Source: Pseudofabraea citricarpa (Eukaryota; Ascomycota; Leotiomycetes; Helotiales; Dermateaceae). From it: DNA of 64,000 bases. The stretch spans positions 930,001 to 994,000 of the forward strand of contig JAPWGK010000015.1 of the NCBI GenBank assembly GCA_029641185.1, read 5' to 3'. The notes under the pieces were generated by a model. That model saw only the letters and a program-made list of their open reading frames with translations. It did not search any database and was not told the DNA's origin. Numbering within the stretch: the stretch's first letter is position 1; each line of letters opens with the position of its first letter. This document shows positions 22,108-31,684 of this stretch, in pieces. The position numbers and the translations under genes were made by a program.

Positions 22108-22480
22108 ATGCCTTTCACCGCCAGGTAAGAACTTGCCCTGCGAGATGCTCACCAGATGAATGCATCATCAGCCCATTGTCAGCGCAGCCTCGTGGTACCT
22201 CAGTCTCACTGGCGTCTCATGCGCTGGCTGCGCTGTACTCTACAACCAGAATAAAACTAACACCCATTCCAGCGACATTTGCAAGATCATCCTTGCCGTC
22301 ATCCTCCCACCTCTTGGTGTCTTCCTTGAGCGCGGATGTGGTGCTGATCTCTTGATCAACATCCTGTTGACAGTCCTTGGTTACATTCCCGGAATCATTC
22401 ACGCCTTGTATGTATCAACCTGAACTTGCGATCCGGGCCTAGACTAACAACCTCCCAGGTACATTATCTTGAAGTATTAG
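22108..22480 (+). CDS. PMP3: Plasma membrane proteolipid 3 (Pmp3/RCI2 family)
   Basis: Three exons: 22108-22124, 22273-22407 and 22459-22480, coding for 57 residues: MPFTASDICKIILAVILPP, then GVFLERGCGADLLINILLTV and LGYIPGIIHALYIILKY. Two hydrophobic segments separated by the LERGC turn are the hallmark of Pmp3, a tiny plasma-membrane protein that affects membrane potential and salt, cold and drug tolerance in yeast and plants. The length and every conserved position match the family. The 148-nt first intron sits within the Ser-6 codon. The gene is usually stress-induced, but no specific site is claimed here. Confidence 0.96.
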
Positions 22481-24240
22481 ACAGCATGATGCAGCTTCCA
22501 CCATCTACAACCCCGCCAGACCATGATCATCTAACGAAGTCCGCCTCATTCACTTCGTAAACGTTACTTCAAGCGATTCCCTCTTTGTTTTCAATACCGG
22601 CGTTTGGTTTACCCATTGTTCCGAGCTTTCCGATACCCTCACCCCCCGTCAGGCTTGGCGCGTCATTTGTAGTCGAGAAAGTTGGCAGAGCGACAGATTC
22701 GGGACGGTATCCCAGAAATTCCCAAGGCAGGAGTTGCAGAATTCGATTTGGAGAGAATATGTTTGGATTTTCCAACATGACTCATCGCATTGGTTCTGGT
22801 TATTCTTCCTACGTTTGATTGGGGTTTTCAGCTAGTAAAGGTCGTCCTCGAGTTTTCTGCCAGCATGTCCATGGACTGTGGTAATTCGTCGTTGGGAAAT
22901 GGCTCCTACCGTAGAGAGGCACTACTTAATTAAATTCCAACGATACCCATGCTCTAATGTTTCATCCCATGATATTTGTGACTGAAATTTCTTTCTGCAG
23001 CTGCAGTGATCTGGATTGATGAACAGGATTCGTCATTTTGAGCTTATCAATCGTAGATGATTAACACATCACCGGCCGCTTTGTTCTGCTCAACCCCACA
23101 ATCAGCCCGCAAGGGAAACCCCGGAGTCCTCGGACTCCAATAAGGATGATCCAAGTCAGCATTCTTAAATTATCGACTCCTCACCGAATGACATGTCGGT
23201 TTGGGCGGTTAGATCAACCAAGACACAGAGACCCGAGGTACGCACGCATGCAATATATATTTTACAAGCAGGCTACTTGCATCAACCGCGCGCGTTGCTT
23301 TGTTTTGCTCTGCGCTGCTCATTTCCTTCCAAGTATCGGATTAAAAAGCGAAGACAAGTGCGTGCTATGACGCATTCTATTTTATCCTATCTGATGTATT
23401 AAAAAAAAAAAAAAACATGGAAAAAAAAGAAAAGTGCGGTGGGCTTAATAGTTCGATAGTTCTCTAGAATTTAAACTCTGATGAAAGTCTGTTTTTCGAA
23501 TCGGCTAGTTAGTTGTATGTGCATGTAAACGCGGCTGAGCGATGAATGGCAAGATGCGTGTTTTTATTTTGTTTTCTTCCTCTTTTCTTTTCTTCCTTCC
23601 TCGTTCTTTTTTAGAGGGGCTTTTTGAAGTGTCAGAGGAAGTTGAGAGATGAGAGGACGGTTGAATGGCTGGATTCTTGCGCACAAAACACACACACACG
23701 CACGCAGTCCAAAGAGAAAATTTGCGAATGCATGACAGCGGCGGGTGAGAACAAGGCAGGTTAGTGTAGTTAAGTCAGGTCAGGTTAGGTCAAGTCGGTG
23801 GGTGGTTGGGATCCATGGAACTGACCGTGTTTCATTCATGTACGGTACCTTACTTGTAGCAGGCAGGAGAGGAGGAGGTACAGTAATAAGCAGCCTAGTA
23901 TCGTGCGAGATCTGAGTGTTGTATGGATGCAGAAGATGGCTCTCTTGATTCTAGCTCTTGCGTAGCTATCTTTCTAAATTTGTTGCTGTGTGAGTTCCGG
24001 GTCGTTTTGCTGCTTCTTTTCCGAGGCAGGGTTGGATTACTATGGCAATTAAACCAGTCTATCCCGTTGTTTGCGTTTTCGGTTCTTTTATATTCATGAC
24101 GACAGATGCACATTTTATGGTTTCTTATTTCACAGGACACGCACGCATGTAATGAACGAGTGAGTTAATCTTAACTTTCATGTTTTTCTATGTACTTCGT
24201 AGGCAGGTATAGAGAGCTACGTCTTGAAAACCCCCTCTCA
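22481..24240. other. Convergent intergenic region
   Basis: 1.76 kb between the 3' ends of PMP3 and the GH105 gene. It holds an A15 run at 23401, purine/pyrimidine tracts at 23560-23620 and a GGAGTCC inverted repeat at 23123-23138. No gene supported. Confidence 0.55.
23123..23138. repeat. Perfect inverted repeat GGAGTCC/GGACTCC
   Basis: Arms of 7 bp separated by TC. As RNA it could only fold with a larger loop (5-bp stem). The left arm motif GGAGTCCTCG recurs in another hairpin at 42431. Confidence 0.6.
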
Positions 24241-25543
24241 TTATTGCAGGAGTTCAAACTCGTAGCTAGAGAACAAAAATGGCGCCACACCCTTGAGATC
24301 ATTCTGGAAGAGTGGCATGCTGATATAATACTGCAGGAATGAAAGTGTTAGTTAAATGTCAAAAACACGAGTTATAAACATGAGAATGGAAAGGCAGAAA
24401 TACCTCATAAGTTCCATTCGAACTTAGACTACCCGTTTGAACAGTCCAGTCCAGATTCAGGATCCCATCCGTCTCGGAATGAGAAGCGAACGTTTCCGTC
24501 ATTAGAGCCCATGCTTCCAAGGCGCTACTGCGATATTTCTCACCCTCAAGATATCCAAGACGCAAAGCCTTGAGAAGCCCATAGACAAACATACTCGACC
24601 CTGAGCTCTCGAGGTAGTTTCCTTGACGATTCTCGTAACCTGGATCCATGACGAGCCACCAGCCTTTCGTCACGGGGTCCTGCGAAGCGACGATGGCATC
24701 GGCGACTGAACGGAGATAGTCGAGCAGTCGCTCGCGACCCGGGTGTTCTAGAGGGAAGTAATCCAGAGTATCTACCAAGGCCATGATATACCAGCCTACT
24801 GCACGAGCCCACACATGTGGGCACGCACCCGTCACTGGGTCGGCCCATTCGGCTGTCTTGCTTGCATCGAATCCGTGGACGGGAAGACCGTTGGTCCGGT
24901 TCCGTGCAAATGTGGTTCCGGCGTCAATGAGATCATATTGTAGGGCAATATCATCCCAGGCTGTGCTGTTATCTGGCTCGAAGGTTTTGGTCCAGCGAGC
25001 ATAGAAAACATCGGCCATATAGATGCCATCTAGCCACATCTGGTCGACGTATGTGGGATAGCGATGATAAAATCCGCCATCGGGAGTTCGGGGTGTCTCG
25101 TCTATCTGATCACGAAGTAACTTCGCTGCACTGAGATAGATTTCGTTGCCTGTGGCGTCGTATATATCTAGGAAACTGTGGCCAATGCGGATGTCATCAA
25201 GCGACTGGCTGCCGTTGTATAATACAATCTGCCCATCCCATGCCGGATACAATAGTATGTCCATCTGATATTTCACATAGTCGAGATATTTTGTATCATT
25301 AGTCGCTTCGTACGCGAGCAGGATACCAGAGTAGACGGCAGATGTGGTGTAGGCGTTGGTTGGTGCAACCCCACGCTTGATTTGCGAATCGGCCATCCAC
25401 GTTAGATACCGCGGACCATCTTGAAACTGGCCAGGTTCAATCTTATCTCCAGGTTGGATTGTAACCCAAGCTTTTGGGAGTTCAATGGCGGAGGTCAACG
25501 ATGCCCCAACCAAGGCTGTTCTAACAAGAAATGAGAACCTCAT
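24241..25543 (-). CDS. Secreted GH105 family unsaturated rhamnogalacturonyl/glucuronyl hydrolase
   Basis: Two exons on the minus strand: 25543-24404 and 24330-24241, 409 residues. The start is the ATG at 25543, giving a signal peptide MRFSFLVRTALVGASLTSA. The (alpha/alpha)6-barrel family motifs are visible: DDIRIGHSFLDIYDATG, GGFYHRYPTYVDQMWLDGIY (the DQMWLDG active-site region) and CPHVWARAVGWYIMALVDTL. Later come YLESSGSSMFVYGLLKALRLGY and, in exon 2, YYISMPLFQNDLKGVAPFL. GH105 enzymes remove the 4,5-unsaturated uronic residue left by pectate or rhamnogalacturonan lyases, so this acts late in pectin breakdown outside the cell or on imported oligomers. N-glycosylation sequons (NGS, NDT, NST, NRT) fit secretion. 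It is a plant-cell-wall gene standing alone, with no other carbohydrate enzyme next to it. Confidence 0.92.
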
Positions 25544-26641
25544 TTTCACCCCCAAAATGCCAAGACTTCGTTCCTATTATCTGCTAGAAAAAATGAAGAG
25601 AGAATAGAGGACAAGAGAAGAAAGAGGTGATAATCTGGAATACATCTTACCTTTTGTAACATACCATGCCATTTTATATCTCCTTCCTCAAAGAGGTTGA
25701 TGATATTGAGCGAGATAATTCTTGGAGGACAATCAGGTGCAAGGGTGCCCAGAGTTATAGCTTCGCGATATGCTTTTCCGCACCAAACCAGCGATAGCTT
25801 GACGGCGTTGAGATTTTCCACGATTTGAATCCATTCACGTACGTTCCAAGAGCCCAATTGAGGAGAACCTGCCTCTTTTATCCGACTTGTATGCCGGTAC
25901 TTCTTCCACGGAAAACAAAATATACCCCGCAGATGTTGATCAGGATGGCGGAAAAGTAGTACAAGTGACATGTACCTTTCTTGAGGTGCGTACTGGATGG
26001 ACTTAAAGATAGCTGCCGAGGGTAATAAAATCAGAGCATCAAGCTTCTTGTGCCTGGGTGCCATCTGCTGCTCGCCTGAAGCAATGCGGGGTTAGCCCAG
26101 TCCTATCCACTTTTGAAGAATGGAGAGCCATCAGGAAAACCTCAAACTAAGGGATTTGATCAACCATCAACGTTGCAATTGCAATGGGTCAGGCTGCCTA
26201 ACGATCGATGCGATGCACAACCCCACTGCCAATGTTCTCCTGCAAAGGTCCAAAGACGGAGTAGAGTGACGTGCTCAGAGATGTGATCGCCAAATCACTA
26301 AGCTATTCTTAGATTGCGACGGAACGAGTAGCAAGAACAATAAAGAAGTGCAGACAATGATATCAAATAAGCATTGTATAGGACGTGTGTCGAAAGTTGG
26401 TACGTGAAGTAGAACAAAAGACTGAAGGAGGTGGAGCATTTGAAGTCTTGAATCACATGATCAAGCAGCCCCAACTTGGTGCCTGAGTCATCCATGCATC
26501 AACCCTACCGTAAGCGACGCACAGTAGAAAAGTTCGCGAGGAAACGGCACTACTTTTCTTCCCACATTCCCATAATTTCGACAAGGCGTAGGATCCGACT
26601 TCTTTGCGACCACTTTCGAAATTTCAAACCCATATCACAAA
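25544..26641. other. Intergenic region with an unexplained 172-codon minus-strand frame
   Basis: Promoter region between GH105 (-) and eL22 (+). An ATG-initiated minus-strand frame covers 26064-25546 and stops 3 bp before the GH105 start codon. It has no motif I recognise and could be the GH105 leader, a separate short gene or chance. Confidence 0.4.
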
Positions 26642-27250
26642 ATGGCACCAGCAACAGTATGTAAATGATGGCTCCCATGCTTTGCTGTTGGCCCTCCGTG
26701 GCGTAAAACAGTAGGCTAAGATATCATGTGTGTATAGAAAACCGGACCAAAGGGCAAGCAGGCCAAGGTCACCAAGAAGGTATGTATTTCCTGTGTTGTG
26801 CTCCTCAGATATAAAGAGGAGTCCTGCTCTATGAGTCGCATATGCTAACATCGCCTGCAGTTCATCATCAACGCTTCCCAGCCAGCCTCCGACAAGATCT
26901 TCGATGTCAACGCTTTCGAGAAGTTCCTCCAGGACAAGATCAAGGTCGATGGCCGTGTAGGAAACCTCGGCGACACCGTCCAGATCTCCCAACAGGGCGA
27001 TGGAAAGATTGAGGTCATTGCACACACTCAATTCTCTGGTCGTTATCTCAAGTACTTGTGAGTTTACCCACTTTTCCATATGGATTTAAGAGAATGGACT
27101 GCTGATGGGTATTTGAAACGCAGGACCAAGAAGTTCCTCAAGAAGCAGCAATTGAGAGATTGGCTCCGTGTCGTCTCCACCAGCAAGGGTGTCTACGAGT
27201 TGCGATTCTTCAACGTCGTCAACGATGACGCTGAGGAGGATGATGAGTAA
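26642..27250 (+). CDS. RPL22: 60S ribosomal protein eL22
   Basis: Four exons: 26642-26656 (15 nt), 26738-26779, 26861-27057 and 27124-27250, 126 residues. The product reads [59 protein letters not shown], a [26 protein letters not shown] segment and an acidic end (NDDAEEDDE). This is the complete eL22 fold of the large subunit near the exit tunnel, with the usual acidic tail. Short first exons and introns close to the start are normal for fungal ribosomal-protein genes. Intron 2 contains a perfect 6-bp hairpin; eL22 regulates its own splicing through an intron hairpin in yeast. Confidence 0.96.
26801..26821 (+). promoter_or_regulatory. Intronic hairpin in RPL22 intron 2
   Basis: CTCCTC (26801-26806) pairs perfectly with GAGGAG (26816-26821) across the 9-nt loop AGATATAAA; a flanking G-T can extend it. 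The hairpin is 21 nt into an 81-nt intron. A regulatory role is inferred from the known intron-binding autoregulation of yeast Rpl22. Confidence 0.45.
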
Positions 27251-27626
27251 AGGATTGGCTATCTGGTTTCGGTGGATGGACCTCGTGTCAACATTGGAGG
27301 TAGACATAGAGGGGTTACATATTGCATAGCTGGGTAAAACTGGGCCACGTGTTTACATGTTTCCCTTCGAGAACTTGATACCCATGAATGGAGTACTGTT
27401 CTTTCTTCCAAAAAATTGTTGCGCCCACATTACATGACCGTGCCTCAATATTCACAAGTACTTCTCAGCATCCAATGAGTGAAATTTGACACCAAGCACT
27501 TCTCTGCATTCACTAAGCACAATCTCGAGTGAAGTACTTTAACATTTTGAATTCATCTATTGCTAGCAATCATTTCTCATCTATTTTCTACCAACCAAAA
27601 CACCAGCCAAGTCCGTCATTGGCATG
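27251..27626. other. Convergent intergenic region
   Basis: 376 bp of shared 3' flank between RPL22 and the GT8 gene. Nothing else seen. Confidence 0.6.
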
Positions 27627-28679
27627 CTAATAACCATCAACCACACCCTTTTCCTTTTCCAGCACTAATCGCTCCTGATTGGCAGTCACCCACCACGCAT
27701 GCGTTGGATCAGTTCCAATGAACTTGCCCTCAGCATCCATCTCGTCCCACGGCTTAGGCGCAAGAATATAATGAATGTTCTTGACCTTGTCGTCCTGCCA
27801 GATCTGATTGTGCACACCTTCCCATCTCAGGGTCTTGAGTGCGTTATAGATGTATGGCAAAGGTACCCAGCACCCCTTGAAAAGATCAGAGAGGAGAGAC
27901 TGATCGGCAAAATCCATGTTAACCGCATCGGCTTCCATGTGATTCACGATCAGATCATAAACTTCTTTCGAGGGGTTCACAACCTGGAGGCCACCATTCA
28001 TAAAGCCTAGTGGGCCAACGGCTGGATCAGGTCCAACAGTCTGGGCGATTTCAGGCGTAGAATGTTGAGAAGTAAAAGCGCATGATTCAGGGACCCTGAA
28101 ATTCGATTAATTGCCTGTCTAACACACGTTGGAGAGGAATCTTACCAGTCCTTGGGATAGTGTGCCTTCTTCAAGGGATTGCATACACACGCATGACCGG
28201 CTGCGAAGACCTTCTTTCCCTTGCCCTTGAGACTCGGCGAGTCTAGCTCCATCTCCATCAACTCATCCATATTCTGGAGAACCAGCATATCACTATCCAA
28301 CTGCACCACTCTCTCATATTCAGTCAAGCTGAAGGGTTGCAGCTTAGACCAGCAGTCGTAGAATCGCGGATCGGCTGAGTAGTCCTTGCTGGAACTCGGG
28401 AGGAGATACTCGATACGCTGTTTAGGGATACCCCGCGCCTCAAGGGCAGCATGGCCCTCAGCCGGGAAGGTATCGGTATATAATGCAACAAGAGGATACT
28501 TGGAGTTGTGCTTCTTCAGACTGTAGTCGAGGGTCAGGAGACCCGAGAGATACTTCGTGTTGGTGATGAGCGTCGTCCAGACTGCATGCATACATACATG
28601 TCAGCTCACAGTTCACCGCCAGGCGCATGGTGGGGGAAATGCACATACCCTTCTTGGAGTTTGCTTTCTGATCAACCAT
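27627..28679 (-). CDS. Glycosyltransferase family 8 protein (glycogenin/galactinol synthase-like)
   Basis: Three exons on the minus strand: 28679-28649, 28581-28146 and 28095-27627, 311 residues. The GT8 start VWTTLITNTKYLSGLLTLDY follows a 10-residue leader. The metal- and nucleotide-binding DxD motif is DSD in VVQLDSDMLVLQNMDEL. Later conserved blocks are FMNGGLQVVNPS and DFADQSLLSDLF. Then comes HYILAPKPWD, the usual HY(x)4KPW sugar-donor motif of glycogenin-type enzymes. GT8 enzymes are retaining transferases that use UDP-sugars. The family includes glycogenin and galactinol synthase, and without the tyrosine-rich glycogenin tail I cannot decide the acceptor. No signal peptide or membrane segment is seen, so it is probably cytosolic. 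Confidence 0.9.
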
Positions 28680-29537
28680 GTTTGCCGTTTATTCGGTTTA
28701 TGTGCCGGAAGAGAAGAATTGTGCAGATGGAAAAGAACAAGTCTACAGAGGAAGAAGGAGAAGAGAAGGAAAGCAGGCGTCAGAAGTGTTTTTTCTATTC
28801 AGCCGGCGCATGTGTTTTGTTGTACTCGGTAGGTATAAATGGCCGCCAAGCCAGATCTCAAAACGAGGTGGGATGAACGCGTACCCATGCCCGATATCTG
28901 CCCCTCTGCCCCTCCTACGCCGTTAGAGAAGCCTTTTCCTTTGCGTGGCTCCTCAATGCCCGTTTGAAAGAATCAAGATGGGTTGGCGATCCTTTGAGCC
29001 GCGTCTCATCTCAAGTTGTCAACCCATCTACCTCAAGGGAAAGCGGATCTCTGTCTGGGATCGTGGGACGGCACCAGGTGGATGTTTTCGTTTGACGTTT
29101 GTACGCAGTCAGTCAGTCAGTCAGTTACCAGAACCATACGCGACTCGACTCAACTCGGTGATGCATACAGTCGTCGAATCACACGGGGTTCCAAGTACAT
29201 TACACCTCACATCCCTGTACATGTACATGACCATGACCAGCCTAGCAGGGGAGAGCCGACGATGATGGATTATCAACCATTAGAGTATTATCAGATCCAT
29301 CTTCTCTCTCTCTTGAATATTGATTCCTGGTGATCTGTCCCAGGGGATTGTTTGAGAACACAAGAGACCAGAACGGCACACAAACTAGGAACCACCCTGA
29401 TCACGCGTCTACTTCTAACACCCCTCCGTCCTGTGTTTTCTTATCGCCCGCGCATGGAAACTTAGTCGAGGCTCGAGAGAGAGAAGATATACGTACCTGG
29501 TTGCGTCTAGGGCCGAAGAGGCGCCTGCGGTGGACGT
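28680..29537. other. Divergent intergenic region
   Basis: Promoters of the GT8 (-) and mitochondrial carrier (+) genes. It includes five AGTC repeats at about 29108-29127. No gene supported. Confidence 0.55.
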
Positions 29538-30802
29538 ATGTCGGACTCGAGATTAGAGCATGCCGCCGTGTCTCAGAAGATAATTCGAGCGAGAGAGCCC
29601 GAGGATATCTCGACGATGGGTGAGAAGGAGAAGGGCAACCAGAATTATAAGGGCTTCGTCGCCGGTGTCTTTTCTGGAGTCTCGAAGCTTACTGGTAAGT
29701 TTGAACTTTCCCAAGCTCGGTTTGGGCTAGATGTGTACCAATGGCTTTGCAACTTCAGTCTTCAAATCCCAAGTGTCTGATTGAGATGGGCACAGCTTCG
29801 ATCCCAACTAAGCAGCAATGGAAGAACATGGGATGCGATGCCATTGGGCAATAAATACATTCTTCGCTGCTTATACTGGACTCATGCCAATTGGGCTATG
29901 AATACATGCTTACACTCTCCGTAGTTGGACATCCATTCGACACGATCAAAGTCCGACTGCAAACCTCCACAAGCTCTCAATTCAGCGGCCCCTTACAATG
30001 TCTCCTGCAAACCGTACGAAAAGAAGGCGTGACAGGTCTATATAAAGGTGCCACACCACCACTGGTAGGATGGATGTTTATGGATAGTATAATGCTGGGG
30101 TCCTTGACGTTCTACCGCAAGGTCCTGCACCAGACCCTCTTCAATCCGCACCGAATGAGCGCAACGCCTTCTGGATTCGCAGCACGCGATTTACCGCTGC
30201 CAGACTCAAAGATCCACAAGCTACCTACAGTCGGGCACGCCATGGCAGGCGTCATGGCTGGTGCAACGGTATCCTTCATCGCCGCACCCGTAGAGCACAT
30301 CAAAGCCCGCCTACAGATCCAATACTCGAACAACAAATCCGAGAGGTTATACAAGGGGCCCATCGACTGCGCGCAGAAGATCTACAAGCACCACGGGATT
30401 CGAGGCATCTACCACGGGCTGTCAGCAACGCTTCTCTTCCGCTCCTTCTTCTTCTTCTGGTGGGGCAGCTACGACATCTTCACGCGCGTGCTGTCGGAGA
30501 AGACGTCGCTCAGCACACCGGCCGTCAATTTCTGGGCCGGTGGTCTCAGTGCTCAGGTTTTCTGGATCACGTCGTACCCGAGCGACGTGGTCAAGCAGCG
30601 TATCATGACGGACCCCCTCGCGGGAGGGCTGAATGATGGCACGAGAAGATTCCCCAACTGGAAAGCGGCTGCCAGGACGGTGTATAGAGAGAATGGGTGG
30701 CGAGGCTACTGGAGAGGATTCGTGCCTTGCTTCTTGAGAGCCTTCCCTGCGAATGCTGTTGCGTTGGTCGCCTTTGAAGGCGTCATGAGAGCGTTGCCTT
30801 GA
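29538..30802 (+). CDS. Mitochondrial carrier (SLC25 family), carnitine/ornithine/Ymc-like branch
   Basis: Two exons: 29538-29694 and 29925-30802, 344 residues. Three tandem ~100-residue repeats each begin with the carrier signature Px[DE]xx[KR]: HPFDTIKVRLQT (repeat 1), APVEHIKARLQI (repeat 2) and YPSDVVKQRIMT (repeat 3). The GATPPLVGWMFMDSIMLGS segment in repeat 1 is typical of the carnitine/ornithine/Ymc group of inner-membrane exchangers. Repeat 2 has Glu in place of Asp in the signature, which the group tolerates. The intron lies between KLT and VGHPFD, inside the first helix. About 50 hydrophilic residues precede the first repeat. Substrate is not certain; amino-acid or acylcarnitine exchange are the usual options. 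Confidence 0.9.
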
Positions 30803-31684
30803 GATGCCCGCCCCCATCCCTCATCCCCTATCTCCTATGACTGTATTGGTCCCGCGATGGACCACTGTAAAATTACATTTGCTGTCATTTGACTTGCTTG
30901 CAATTCGGCTCTATAGACTCTTGGTTGGCTTGGCTTTGGCTTTGGCTTGATTTGAGCCTCGCGAGTTACGTACGTACGGCGTTCAGGAGAACTCACATCA
31001 GATTGGTAATTTTTCTTTCTTTCTTTTTTCGACAAGGGTAAATGAATGGGCTGCTGGCATAGAGAAAGGAAGGACGAAAGAATGGCTCGAGATAGATAGA
31101 TGGCGTAGCATGTGTAGCATAAGTGCGTGGATAAAGTAGAAGAAATTCCCCTCATATCATAGAAATCGAAAAGACGAGAAGCCAAATACTCTCTCACTCC
31201 ATACCTACAGATAATAGAATCCAGCAAGCCAGCTATCTAGAAAATCCTACGTGCATTGATAAAAACGCCAAGTTCAGATATCAGACATGCCATGCTCAAC
31301 ATGCTGAGATGTTGGATGGAGGTAGGAGGGTATCAATTACATATATTTTTCTTCACGCATTCATTTCGGTAGCTATGGTATCTCCCCGCTTGCCCACTGA
31401 TCAGAAGCCAATTATGCATGCCACATATCTGTTTCTTCTTCCTGATCGTCGTTCTCAGCCATCCACAACCGCGGCCACGATCACGGCCAACAAAAAAAGA
31501 AAAATTCCCAATGCAGAGTTGCCCAAATCCAATTCAACAAAGGACAAACAAAAGCAGGAAGGAAAAAAAGAACGCCTCTTTTGCGCCTTTTTTTTTCTGC
31601 ATCTAATCCAAACCGTGTAGAAAGAAGTACGTGATGTGTCGACAGGTAAGTATGGGGGATAGTGTATAGGTCCTAATTATATTC
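30803..31684. other. Convergent intergenic region
   Basis: 3' flanks of the carrier (+) and Nup85 (-) genes; A-rich and T-rich stretches near 31480-31600. No gene seen. Confidence 0.6.

Noticed and set aside
26657..26737. Possible box C/D snoRNA in RPL22 intron 1
   Set aside because: A C-box-like ATGATGG is present but no CTGA D box in the right place and the intron is too short.
29108..29127. Five AGTC tetranucleotide repeats
   Set aside because: Ordinary short microsatellite in a promoter region; no further structure.
30422..30817. Minus-strand frame antisense to the mitochondrial carrier
   Set aside because: Lies wholly within a well-supported carrier exon and shows no motif.
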